The position numbers and the translations under genes were made by a program. DNA of 64,000 nt from Acanthococcus lagerstroemiae. Its lineage: Eukaryota > Arthropoda > Insecta > Hemiptera > Eriococcidae. A model generated the notes under the pieces. The model searched no databases. It was not told the origin of the DNA and worked only from the letters and a program-made list of their open reading frames with translations. Below, in pieces: positions 20,736 through 32,794 of this stretch. The first letter of the stretch is position 1; each line of letters starts with the position of its first letter. The stretch covers positions 57,806,955-57,870,954 of the forward strand of contig CM063114.1 of the NCBI GenBank assembly GCA_031841125.1. Reading direction: 5' to 3'.

Positions 20736-22715
20736 TATTTTGTAATCGTGGTATAGTGACAAAGTAGCTTTGGGAACCACTCAATTAGAGATCTGTCATT
20801 TTCGATTTCCCCCGATATTGTTTGAAAAGGATGGTACGGGAGCGAAGTATAGACATTTGTACCTATAAACGAATTTGAAGAGTTGAACCCGGAAATGAAT
20901 GCCATAGTTTCTAAAAGATTCAAGCTGGAAAAACACCCCTCCAAATAGAAGCAATTTGAAAGAAGGAACACATCGTACCTACCTCTACTTCTACATAGAC
21001 TTATATTTGCTCATTTTCTGAGTTGGTAAATCAATAAGTAAATCGCTATCAAACGGGTAGTACGTGTGAACGGTTTCATTCAACGTATTGTGTGACAATG
21101 ATGGATGAGTAATCCCACATGTTGTACCAATAATTACCTCGGTACCTCGTGATCCCGAAGTCACTAACATCCTGTTCCTAACCTTGCAAACTCGTTCAAC
21201 ATTGACGAGCAGTCTTCTTGCTAAATGCCTCTCGTTAAATACATTTAAGGGTCTCGACGTTCGAACACTGCAGTTGGATTTCGCATGGGCAGACAAGGGC
21301 CGAGCATCATCGAGCACAGCTGATCGACGACGCCGAATTTCGTGGTGTACGACGAAATGAAATCGATAAAATGCGAATGCGAGTAATACATAAACATGAA
21401 AAAACCAAATGAATTATGGCGAACGTGTGTGTTAACGCAGTATAATGAATAGAATTTTGGTAATACAAGCATAGATTCTTCAGTTTTACCAACTATATAC
21501 GACGAAACCGTACATGGCACAAAACTTATTTACACTATGCCAACTTAAGCGCAAATGTTCAGATGCCATCTTAGATTCGTGCTGCACATCAGTACGTACC
21601 TTATATCGGGTATCAGATCGCTGCCCAGTATGCTCGTATGCTGCAGTACACACTCGCGATGTACGTTTACGGTAAAATATAGGTATATAGGCTAAGCCTA
21701 TGCGAATGTGGCAACGTTCCTTCGCCGTGGACGACACACAAACATGGCGAACGGTTTTATTAACAGGTTAATTTTACCCGATTGATGTGTATACGCCACC
21801 GAACGTTCGAATAAATTCGGTATAATTATGACCGCCGCACTGAGCACCATGAAATTAAACGCAGAAAGTTTATCCGAGAGAAGAACGGTAACGAAACTTA
21901 CAAAGTTTAACTTTAGCGACGTTCAGCTTTACGGAGACGAATCGTTCGCGAGCCATTCGTTCGTAAAATCGACATTTATGCGGAGACGATTCGACGGGCA
22001 CGAAGGGCTACCGCGCAGGGGCAGGATACGTTGTTTTCGCTTTCATTCATGGGCGTATTCCAGATATACATACACGCATAGGTATACGCTTTTTTGCCCG
22101 TCGCGGTTTCGTACTCATCGTTTTTGCCGTGGGAGGAGGGCTTCCCTTTCGCACCCATTCTGAAGTGCGTAGTTTAGATAAAAGCTCGCCGTATCTGTCT
22201 CGGTGCTACTGTTATCTCGGCACCAGAAGTTTCACGTCGGTGGACTGGCTACAAGAAGGTTACGACTTCGCACCTCAGCGCTGCCGCTGCGTGTGCGTCA
22301 ACATCGAAATGAAATCGTAAATTTGGCGACGGAAAGCGGATGCTTCGGTGCCGCAGGACTCCTCCGTCCTCGGGGAGAATCTGGCGACGAAAAGCCGGGG
22401 ACCGCGTGTTTGGCAACGAAGGTGTGCGAACGCGAGTCGGAAAAACGTCAATCCCGAGAGTGCAACTGGTAGCTGTGCAGAGAGAGGCCGCGGCCAGCAG
22501 GGTACACGTTCTTTTACCACGGAAGTTGATAGGAATGAGTTATGAGCATGTGAAGCTGACACAATTTCACTGGCCCGGTGTTCGTGGAGCGAGACCGTGA
22601 GGTATCAGCTGTTTGACACACTGATAAATGAGTCAGATTTTCTGTAGAACATCAAATTTTTGTAACGTGTTAGGTTTTGTTAGTAGAAGCGATAGGAGTA
22701 AGGCGAGGCGAAACT
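20736..22715. other. unique sequence; CpG-rich block at about 21780-22600
   Basis: No MITE signatures. From about 21780 to 22600 the CpG frequency rises sharply and several overlapping frames are open on both strands. Such open frames are expected by chance in GC-rich DNA. The longest (21828-22163, +, 111 codons) has two ATGs in frame but no recognisable domain. It could be a promoter or first-exon region of an unseen gene; nothing proves it. Confidence 0.35.
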
Positions 22716-23259
22716 TCTTCAAAATTAGGCTCTATGCAACTTAACTGACACAGTACCACGTCAACAGAGACGCCTGGTCTAGAGCCAGTGGGCTACTTTT
22801 CAATTATGTGTAATGTTTGGCCTAGCCTTGCTCGTCCGAGTTACCAAGCTCTAGAATCAGAAAACGTTATTTTTTCACTTGAAAGTGTACTTATCCCCCA
22901 TGGATGGAAAAACTAAAGTGAAGAGGTCAAGTCACGCTTTCAAAATTGTCTACTATGCAGCACAACAGAGTACCGAACTATCTAAGAAAGCCGCCTTGTC
23001 AAGTGCCAACACGCTACTTTTCAGCTTACATGTCAGATGTTTTGCTTTTTGCTTAGCCTACTACATTGTGGTTACGGAGCCACAGAATCAGAAAACATTA
23101 ATTTTTCTTTACCCTTTCAGAAATTTGTTTTTTCTTGGAGTCTGGAGATCTAGCACGAAGAAAATGAGCGAACTATTTCAAAATTGGGTACAGTACAACA
23201 CTATTGCCACCGAGTTATTCAACGAAGATGCCTGGTTAGTGACAGATACTGTTATTTAA
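22716..23259. repeat. degenerate tandem repeat of ~220-240 bp, about 2.4 copies
   Basis: Words recur in order: TTCAAAATT at about 22718, 22938 and 23177; ACGCCTGGTC / CGCCTTGTCAAG; GCTACTTTTCA; and GAATCAGAAAACRTTA. The 126-codon + frame at 22879-23259 runs along this repeat, and I do not support it as a gene. Confidence 0.6.
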
Positions 23260-24246
23260 CATAGATGTATGATGTTTTACCTCGACCCTAGTCATGCAGC
23301 ATTGCTGCTTGTCCGTCTCTCTTCAAGTCCGTGAAGTGGGAGAGGGCATTGTTTGAGAATTTATATTGTAAGCTGGTCGAAGGCAGGGCTGATGTGAGGG
23401 AAAAGCAACTCAGAGAGTAGTCCCAAAAGTCGAAGAAATTAGGTAAACGTTTTTTGTTTCGGTTTTGGTTTCTTATAAATATTTTTTTTTAATATTCTAG
23501 TTGTTCGGTATCAGTTAAAATGGTCGGGAAAGTTGTTCTTTGACTCGGTCGGGGGAAGATTGAGATGAATTTTTTGTTTATTAACTGAAGTGTACCCCCT
23601 CATCCTCTATTAAGAACATGTTCTCTGCATTGGGCTTGATTTCAGGTCCCTCTATTCTCTCCTCCCAGTAGAAGTGTCGTGAAACTTTCTTTCTGTCTCA
23701 CATATTTATTTTATTTACTTCTTACTTGCAATTTTTTTGATTTTTTCATTGTTTTTGTTTTTTAACATTTTCGATGTTTTTGTTCCTTCCAACTTCTTAA
23801 ATTCTCCCATTTTATTGAAAAAAAATTCAACTTTCTCAGTACATGCAGTTCTCTAAATTTTTTTTTTATTCATCTAATTCTTTTAATTGCACTGTTCTAT
23901 CTGTTTCCTCGCATCCTTCAATTTTTCTTTCTCTTCTTTGCAGAGGCGTACGCAGGAGGGGAGGGGGGGGGTTGGGTGTTTAAATACCTCCTAAAATTGT
24001 CTAAGAAATGCTAAAAAAAAGAGAGCTAGTAAAATAAAATGACTTGCACACTGTAATTGACTTAAAATTGTATTGAATTATAAAAAAGGAAAGCATTATT
24101 AAAAAAATGAACTCTGTAACTAACCCTACCCACATTTCGCGTTATCCTTAAAGATTTTCACATCTGTGTACGCGGCTGCTTCTTTGCTTTCTATCAGAAC
24201 CTTTCTATTTTTTCTTCATTTTTCTTTTTTCCTTAATCGAAAAGTA
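23260..24246. other. no gene recognised
   Basis: Pyrimidine-rich and low-complexity around 23700-23950. At 23941 a CAGAGGCGTACGCAGG phrase followed by a G-run looks like one end of a hAT-like element, but I could not find a convincing partner end. Confidence 0.4.
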
Positions 24247-25177
24247 CCATAATCTGAAGTAACTTCGGACTATTTTGAACTTTAAGTCCCTGTATAACTC
24301 CCTAACACGTGGTACAAAGGTGGTCTGAAGGTAACTAAAAAATATTGTCTTGACCTGTAGTTTACCACTACATGGGTTAAAATCTGCTTAATTTTAATTT
24401 CGAACCCTCAAGAAGAGAAAAAGTGGCAGTCTAAAAACTATCCAGAAAAAGGGTAACTTTGGACTTTTTTCTTCTTCAAATAAATAATGTTTTGGTTTCC
24501 TAAAGTTCTGAAAACAGTTTTTATGAACTTTAAATGAAGAATCAATATTTATTCAAGTATAAAAAGACATTTTTATTCGTTAGAGTGTACAATTATTCTG
24601 AAGAAATCAAATTGAAAAAGAAAATACAAATTTCAGTTATAAAAATGTTAAATTTGAAAATATAAATTCAAAATGAGGTACCTTCTTCATATACTTCATT
24701 GCCAAAGTTGTGGTGACCTCATCTGACATTTTTGAAGCTTAATTTCATTACAATATTATATAACAAAACATCTTGGTACAAAAATTTTCGTCACTTTTAC
24801 CGACTTTTTCTACTTTTTTCCCGATAATTCAACTTCCATTCATTCTTTTGATCCTTTTTTCATTCTTTTTTAATTATTCAGAAAAGTTTACTGCATCCGA
24901 CCATGAGAAAACGAAAATTTGATAACAAGATTTTTGTTTTCTGACTGTTTTTTTAGGGGGAGGGGGGATTTTGTATGTATGTGCGTCACGAAAATCATTC
25001 TTGTTTCCCTATATATTGACTTTAACTACATAGCAGTGTAGCCACATGCGTAGGCATTAATTTCGTACCAAATTTGACGGAATTCCCTTCAATCTGAACT
25101 TTGTGAGAAATGTTTTAAGTAAAAAAGTTGAATCGGTCCAAAGTAACCCCGGATTCCGAAGTTACCCCAGATTACAG
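24247..25177. mobile_element. 931-bp MITE with TA target duplication
   Basis: Flanked by TA at 24245-24246 and 25178-25179. Left CCATAATCTGAAGTAACTTC; complement of right end CTGTAATCTGGGGTAACTTC. Additional internal GGGTAACTTYGGA repeats (about 24460, 25140) look like subterminal transposase sites. AT-rich noncoding interior. Confidence 0.8.
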
Positions 25178-25262
25178 TAATTGAAGTTCTTTCTCCCCCT
25201 ATTTTTCCTTTTTTCTTTTTTTCGTTTTGCTATAGACTGAGGTTTTTTAGCATTTTATATGC

Positions 25263-25612
25263 TTTTACTACTGGGTATACTTGAGCGAAAACCGTAACGC
25301 CCCCCGCCCCTATTACCATGACGTCATACTACTGGATATACTTGAGCGAAAACCGTAACACTCCCTCGTAGCATCCCCCCTTAACGGCCGCCCATAACGA
25401 TCCTGTTACTATGACGTCATACTACTGAATGTACTTGACCCCCTCGACACGAAGCCAGCGCCCTTTCGAGCATTACCTCAGAAACGTCGGGTTCTCTTCT
25501 CATTTTCAGCTCAGTTCAGCTCACAGTTCTCTAGCTCTTCATGATAACAATTCACTTCAGTGGTTGACGTTTCCATTTTCCTCCAGCCATGGGTATACTT
25601 GAGCGAAAACCG
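25263..25612. repeat. direct repeats of TATACTTGAGCGAAAACCGT with TGACGTCA palindromes
   Basis: TATACTTGAGCGAAAACCGT occurs at about 25276, 25337 and 25595, with a decayed version (GTACTTGACC) near 25431. ATGACGTCAT, a CRE-type palindrome, precedes the second and fourth repeats (25319-25328, 25411-25420). A SINE-tail fragment (CGCCCTTTCGAGCATTACCT) lies at about 25459-25478. Confidence 0.65.
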
Positions 25613-28018
25613 TAGCGCTCCCCCGGACGCGCTCCCCCGACTCGAATTCACTGGTTGATATTTGCTGCGCCGTGCGCGACTACAGTCTGCAGCCGTGCTG
25701 TCAATAGAAATTTCTATGGGAATTTTTCTTATTAATGTACAAAAGCATACAAAATGTTACACTACGTGTGTCTCTGTAGGCGAGACCCCTTTTTTACGTT
25801 CCTTCTCCCCTCCCCTCCACCTTCAGTTTTCACAGATTTTGGGAAGATTTCAAAATATATCTTTTAATGAGGCGTCACAGGGTTTCAAAAGGCAGAGTCG
25901 AAGTTTTCTGGGGGGAGGGGGGATTTTGAACGTCCCAACTAACTCAAGTGAAAAATCCCAAGTATTTCAGTTCGTCTTCCTATCTGTAGAGGGTTTTCAA
26001 AATTCAGGAAGCAAATATTCCGTTTACTGCCCTTCCTGCCAAAATGCCTGCTGAGAAAGCGAATTTTGCCACCCCGGCGGGTCAAGTCTCAAAGAAGGAG
26101 AGACGCAGGAGGGTTTAGTGCTACGTTTACAATGGTATGAAAATGAGAATGTTTATACCACATGTTTTGACCACATAATTAATCCTTTACTCTCTTAGAG
26201 AGGAAAAATCGAAATGTAGTGTGATGAAAATTTGGTCATTTGTAGTTGATTTTGATGATATTCGGTTCAAGTCGTGGTGCATTTTCTGTTTATTTTGGTG
26301 AAATTCGGTCTTGTGTTTTCGTTTCTTGTTGATTTGAGTTCTTCTTGATCAGTACTGTTGGTCGTTTTTTGACAGATTTAATCGTATTCGGGAAGTCTGA
26401 TTCAAGGTTTCTTGCTGGTTATTCGTCATCAATTTTAGTTCTTTACCAAGTTATTTTGAATGGCTTTCGATATCAGATAAATTTTAATTAGATTTGATGA
26501 TGATGGCATTCAGTTCGATTAGGTTCTATTTAATCAGCACTGAAAGTATTGGTCATGTTTAAACTTGTTTCCGTCCTTTTTGTCAATTTGGTCAGATTAA
26601 GTTGTATATTCATCGACGGAACCGTGAAGGCGGAGGAATAGCTTCCCTCTGTCAAAATGTAAGGAGACGTAGCCTCCTAGAATTTTCTATTTTTATGTGA
26701 GTAAAGATAAAGGGACCCATTTATCGGCCCACAATGGTAATGTTGAATTCACGAAAGAAATATACTGTTTGCACGAAATATATAAATGACAAGCGCAGTA
26801 ACAAGTACGAAATAGAAAAAGAAAGAGTTTGAAGAAAAAATTAAACATCAGAACGCAATATAATTCACTTACACGAGAAAATAAAATACGCCCGAAATTT
26901 TAATACCTTCTACACACAATGAAAAAACGAGACACGATATTACTGCGCCCGAAATAAAAAGTTTAAATTCTCGGCCTCCATCATACTCGCCACAAATTTA
27001 CAATTGCGCACAAATTAATGTCAAAATCAAATTTTGGAGCAATAAAAATCTATGAATCGATTCTCCCCCTCCTCAGGAGCCACAAATTTAGATTAAGAGC
27101 TAAACCGATATCAAAAACGAATTCGTTGAGTTCGAAACCCCTCGATGATCTCGATGAGGTCATTCGCATAAATAATAGGTCTAAAAATCCTTAATGTACT
27201 GTAATAAAGGGTAATTTTTACATGCTCACTCTTTTTTTGTTCTCTCAACCCGAGCCCTGACATTCGCCCTTTCGAGCATTACCTCAGAGCTCCCCTCTAT
27301 GGCGTTTCTAGAGTACTTAAGAAAAAATTCTTAATCACCGTTTTTATAGAAAATTGGATCCTTCTTAAACTCATGGATCTTCTATCTCCACGAGTATGTA
27401 CGTTATCCGCGATGACGTATAATTTTTGTGTTTAAACAACATAATATACCGTATGCCAGTCATTTCGTGATATCAATTTTTAAACTCGTCATTCAAACTT
27501 TTTTTTTCGTGGCTTCACATTTCGTTCAATCACACTTTTTATTTCGTGCTATTTAATACTTCCCAAAGATAAATAACAAAAAATATAACTATAACAGCTC
27601 ACTCCTATTTTGTCTCTCAACTTTATCTTCCCTTTCTCTGCCCCTCCCTTGGTATACATATTTTCCGCGCCAACGTGTTTCGTCTTTCATCAAGTTTGCT
27701 CACTTCTATTCATTTTATTTTGGTTCCAGAAAAGTGCTGAACAGTTTACAAACTATACGTTCGATTTACTTTCGGCTTACTTTAGTTCGAATTACCTTTT
27801 ACGTTAAGGTACTTTCATGTTTCGTTGTATTAGTAAGAAGAGGGAGGAAAAAGGAAAATCATAAGGGACGTCGCTCTCTTCGAAAATTTTAACGAGGCAA
27901 GTTATTTCGTGGCCTCCCCCCCCCTCCTGTATTCTCAACTAACATAGAACAATGCATATATTTTGATCCACAAATAAGAACACGAAGTCCATTTTCGAAA
28001 TCTTCATCCCGATCTCAA
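25613..28018. other. no gene recognised; fragments of repeats
   Basis: Holds a fragment resembling the CAGGGACGTACCGA family at about 25880-25970, a SINE-tail fragment at 27244-27295, and from 26708 a segment beginning GGGACCCATTTATCGGCCC rich in CGAAA/TTTCGTG words. The same 19-mer begins a segment at 52265, suggesting an undefined repeat family. The 130-codon + frame at 25662-26054 overlaps the MITE fragment. Confidence 0.4.
27244..27295 (-). mobile_element. SINE 3'-region fragment
   Basis: CTCAACCCGAGCCCTG...GAGCATTACCTCAGA is the reverse complement of the tail half of the SINE at 36393-36605. Confidence 0.6.
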
Positions 28019-28592
28019 GCAGTGTTGCCAGATAGGAAGTTGAAAAATGTATCAGCACGAAATGTTTCAAGATTGTTCCAGATTCCAAGTGAAATGTACC
28101 AAATTAAATGGGTGATCTTTGAAATTGTATTAGAATGTAGCGTGGGCTCTAAATCAACATACTGGGTGGCACCAGTGCCATCGAGTGGCGAAGTGGTGCC
28201 GCGCAGTAAAGTACGATTGTGCCGCATGCTACATTCTACAATTTAGGAATATGATCCCTCCTTTTCCAAAAAATGTATCTACATTAATATAGCCATGTAC
28301 TTTTTTCTACTTCAACCCCTCCCTTCAATTTTGATCTAGGTACCACTGATTGAAGTATTATTAGTACCACCCAGTGAAGATTTCTCAAAATAAGCTCTGA
28401 TGCAGACATCTTTTTGGTTATTAAAATGTATCAATACCCGCAGAATATGCCAGAATGTCCTAGAAAGTGCACGAGACCCTACCAAGAATAGAAAACGGGC
28501 CGAAACATAGGTACAGAAACGCACTGTTGAAATCACCAGACATATTGGACCAGAATAGTTGTTGAACTGTACCAAATACGGCAACAGTCAAT
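28019..28592. mobile_element. possible hAT-like MITE, CAGTGTTGCC ends
   Basis: Left AGCAGTGTTGCCAGAT; complement of right end GACTGTTGCCGTAT. The inverted repeat is short and the flanks do not show a clear duplication, so the boundaries are tentative. Noncoding. Confidence 0.4.
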
Positions 28593-31500
28593 CTACCTAA
28601 ATTGATTTGGAATTCAGACGCAGCTCTCAAATCGGAAAGTCGAAAACGAGATTAGAGGATGGAAAAGGTTATTTATAGCGAATCGTAATCACGTCACTCA
28701 GCTGACTGCTGGGCCGGGAACTTCATGCGACCGCGAAGCCGGCTTCGTTAATTGATAACGTCGAGAGGAGGAAACGACAATAATATACAGGAATATCTTA
28801 ACCTCGACAGTGACGTGACAGATAGTCGCCCCAAATGGGGAGAGGCGACGCTACATCCTCCATTATTCTTGCTCCGCTTTCGGGCTCGAAAATATTTACG
28901 CGAATTTATTCGATTAAAAATACAAAAGCTCACGAGGCCTAGCGCCGCTGAAATAATTGAAATTTGGACGAAAAAAGATGAATTAAATGAACGGAAGAAT
29001 CGGTCGCCACGAGCAGTGACTCGTATTCCTCGAACACTCGCGAACCGTGCGCTGAAAAATCGATTTCGAACGGTGCGTTGCGTTGAAAACTAATGCAGGG
29101 ATTCCCACCCTTAAAATGCTCTTCGCAGCGCCCCCCGTATCGTTCCCCCTTAGGAAATTAACCAAACCGTCCCCGTTACATTGCGAGAGCTTCTGCGTCG
29201 GTGTGTGCTGGTGTGTAACCCGGAGAGTGGTTTTTTTTTTTTTTTTTTTTTTTTTTTTCCCTAACATCACGTTATTCGCTTAGACATTGCTTTATTAATT
29301 TTAAGTACCGCATAAATATCGGCTTCCGCCGCCGTCCATTTTAAAAGCACAGCGACTCGAGAAGGTCGAATACTCACACCACGGTAATCAAAACGCCTGT
29401 GCGCATATTTTACCTGTGCGGGTACTTGGCCCCGCGAAGGTAAATATTTTGGTTTCTGGCGAGTGGATGCGTGCACGCCGGTTATATGCAGTTTTGGTGA
29501 TTCTACTTGTACTTAATCTTCTGGAGTTGATATTTAGTTTTAATGGTCATCGTCGTAACCGTCTAGATGATCATGAGCTCGTTGCAAGAAACAGAATCTA
29601 AAATCAGTTGTATTCAGTTTGAACTTTCGAACGAGATTCCCTCCTATAAAAAGTACCTACTTCAGATGTACTATATGGATCAGCAAGGTGATGATTGACG
29701 AAAATTATGAGTGTGTAGCCGCATTTTAGTGAGCAAAAATGCAACAGTTGAGAACTTACTCGTTACACATGCGATGTGACAAAAGCTATTCACAGTCAAA
29801 TAATGTCAACTGTGCGATAGCACCCCATTAGACCCTGAGTTCGTACACACAAGTACAGTTCAGGGAGATTATCAAAGTCACAGCCTAACCATTAGCTCTA
29901 AGGAACCCTGACTTCCTAAAAATCTTACCAATAATCGGGGGTAACACTGGCAGAAAAGAAGCGTTTTTTCGCGGATTTTCTTATTTTTATACCTAATAAT
30001 TTTGAGTAGGTAAAAATTTATAATCTCCCCCCCCCCCCACACCAAAAAAATGCAATTCTGGGTAGTTTGAGTCCGACATATAACGATGAGGAGATGTAAT
30101 TTTTTGAAAATTCAGTGTAAAAATCATCTAAAACGGGGCATCATTGATAGTCCTGAAAATGCATGTAACTGAACGGCAAAATTCATAGAGCGCCGGGCCT
30201 GTTTGTGCCCCTAATTACCGGGTTGACTTAGCAAATTGAGGACTCGATTTTGCCAAGTAATTAACATTAATTTAAAACTGAACAAGCCAAAACAAAAAAT
30301 CAATTTTGAAGTTTTCTTGGCAGGACACTCGATGTTGCCAACTAAAGGCCAATTTCACTAAATTGGTTTGTCCTAGAATGTGTGTGAGGGAGGCTCCCTC
30401 TCTCGTATCGGTATATTCGTGGTCTTGAAGCTGGATATTCTCAAATGTTGAGAACTTAGAACTCCAAAACTATCGTGAATTTGGATCATAATCATACATA
30501 AAACATACATATACAGTCGTCTCAGAGATACCTCTTTATTACATTTTAATTCTTTCTTGGAAGAAGGAGGAAATTAGCGAGAATATTAAACAAAGTTATT
30601 GAGTATTTTGCTGTAATCGTGATTCACATGTAGGAGATTTCGCTTTCTGAAAACTCAATAGCAATAGCCCCTCCTTACTGCAAAGGAACGTTGACTGACT
30701 GAGCCCATATCCAAAATTTGCCTTCTGAGCCCTCCACTGCTCGGAAATAAAAGAGAAAATGATGGCCTATATTTCTACAGAGCCAGGTCAAGATCGCCCG
30801 TTCTTTTTTTGCTCACAAAATTCCTCACTGAATTAGCTTTATGTGGTGGCTGACCCACAAAAGCTACCAAAACTATGACATAATGTAATTAAGAAGGTTC
30901 TTTCAATGGCGTTGAAGGTTCTTATTTTGTGTATCTTTTGTTAGAGGAAAGAAATTCTCGCATTTTGCGTGTACGGTACTTGAATTGCGGGAACCATGGC
31001 TTCAATTGCGTTCTAGCTTCTTATTTTTTGTAACCAATTTTTGTGTACATGTTTTTCTTCTTTTTTTTCCTTGGTGTTCAATTATTTCCCGTTTTCTGAA
31101 GTGTAGAAGGTATAGTTTGAATAGCATATGTGAAATCCGAAATGAGAAACATTACGAACCATCTAACTAATAACAATGACGGGGTCTTTCGCTCTCAAAA
31201 TAGCGCACTCTCTGTATCACTTTGGAACCCTATGCTTCAAATGCAGTAATGGCTCCCCATACTTTGTATGTATGCTCGAAGAGTTTATAAATATAGGGCA
31301 AACAGACTTGGCCTATAGAAAAGTAAAACTGGAGTTTGGAGAAAGAAGGAAGAAAGCAAGTAATGTAACAAATAAGGATGGAGAGCCTATTTACACTGCT
31401 GGGGTTACCTACTCCCCCCCCCCTGAAAGAATTTTGTTGCCACTTATATAATTGTTTCTTTATTTGATGTGAGTGCACCTGCATCATTTTTGATTTTTGT

Positions 31501-31885
31501 AAACATGGAAGTAACCTTTTTGAATAATTTTTTTGGCTTTTCTTGTCGATCAGCTGAATTGCATTTCTTTCTCAACAACTGAACCTTCATATTTCTGATT
31601 ATCTTGACGATTTTTTAAAAATAAGTTTTCCAAGTTCCGTTAGCTTCTATCTTATCAGAAATAGTCTTTTGGTGTTTTTTTGTTTAATTCTAACCTTAGT
31701 TCTTGATGTATTAGTTTTTTTAGCGTTGTCATCGGTCAGTACTTTCACTCTCTTAATACCAACTACTTTCACAGTTTCCCATATCGAATCTCCTTGAATA
31801 TCGTACATTTCTTGCACACTTACTGCTGCCGTATATTTTCGATTTTTGAGCTCGTCTTCAAGAGTCTCCTTAGCTTGTTTGTATT
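28593..31885. other. no gene recognised; CpG-rich part 28690-29480
   Basis: 28690-29480 retains many CpGs, and a 113-codon + frame (28752-29093) has no recognisable motif. A pure T run of about 29 bases lies at 29231-29259 and a C-run near 30029. The rest is AT-rich without structure I can name. Confidence 0.4.
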
Positions 31886-32139
31886 TGGACGCTGTTAAGC
31901 GTATAAGCGCTCCAACCGACATTTGTAAACAAAATGAGTTATTAGTATAGTTGGAAAGAGCGTAAAAAGTATAATTTTTCAAAATGGGGCCCCCTATTCA
32001 AAAGTGTGTACTCACGTTGAAAAAAACTTATCAGTAAACGCTATGTCATATGGTTTCTTCATGGCCCTTGAATTTCGAATCACGTGTTCTCAAAAAACTA
32101 GAGTTTGCTGGTTGTTTCCCTTACGCATAACAGCGTCCA
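31886..32139. mobile_element. GGACGCTGTTAAGC MITE, near-complete copy
   Basis: 254 bp from TGGACGCTGTTAAGCG to CATAACAGCGTCCA, same orientation and interior as 18261-18519. Confidence 0.85.
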
Positions 32140-32286
32140 TTTATGGATATGATTGCTTTACCTTTTTGTTTATTCGATCGAGAGTTCACCCACCCTGGAG
32201 TTGCCAGAATGTTTGCTCTGCATCTACCAATCTTATGGTCTGAGAAAAAGTTGGAATTATTAAGGATCTCTACCTTTTTCTTTTTT

Positions 32287-32308
32287 TATATATATATATA
32301 TATATAAT
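32287..32308. repeat. (TA)n microsatellite
   Basis: About eleven TA units. Confidence 0.9.
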
Positions 32309-32600
32309 TCTCATGTCTTTTGTAAGTAGGATATGGATTTCATTTTTAGTCGCACCATCTGGAACCTTCCATGTCTATTTTTTAGATACTTTTTTCTTTA
32401 AAATGGATGAGGCCACCTTGAAAATGTTCTCTTCTGCAAAATTAATTAGTTTCCTACCGTTTTCATTTGTGTTGCCAAAATAATATTTTCCTATACATAG
32501 GCTATCAGTGTTGTTTGATCCTAATGTTGCGTTAAAATCGCTCACTCGGATTCAGTATGTAATACTCGTAGTTATTGTTTTGTATAAATGGTCACCTTCA

Positions 32601-32794
32601 CAGGTCCGTAGCTAACTACGTGTGTGTGCCAGGGCATTTGATATTTCAATCAGGGCATAAGGGTACAACAAAACCTCATTATTTTTGCTAAAACGTCGGT
32701 TTTTTTACTTTTATTTTTTGAAAAGTGCTAGCCAGGTGGCGTGTTTGCCAGCATGGGCTTCGCTCTCCCTGCCCTGGCGTTAGCTTCGGGCCTG
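32601..32794. mobile_element. hAT-like MITE, CAGGYCCRTAGCTAAC family, copy 1
   Basis: CAGGTCCGTAGCTAAC at the left and GTTAGCTTCGGGCCTG at the right. The interior shares CAGGGCATTTGATATTTCAA with the copy at 39419-39591. The flanking 8-mers are not clearly duplicated. Confidence 0.75.

Noticed and set aside
22129..22600. Five overlapping open frames on both strands
   Set aside because: CpG- and GC-rich DNA lacks stop codons by composition. No frame shows a domain, periodicity or splice support.
22879..23259. 126-codon plus-strand frame
   Set aside because: It follows a degenerate ~230-bp tandem repeat and shows no protein features; the upstream repeat copy is not open in the same frame.
25662..26054. 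130-codon plus-strand frame
   Set aside because: It overlaps a fragment of the CAGGGACGTACCGA MITE family and starts in a direct-repeat region.
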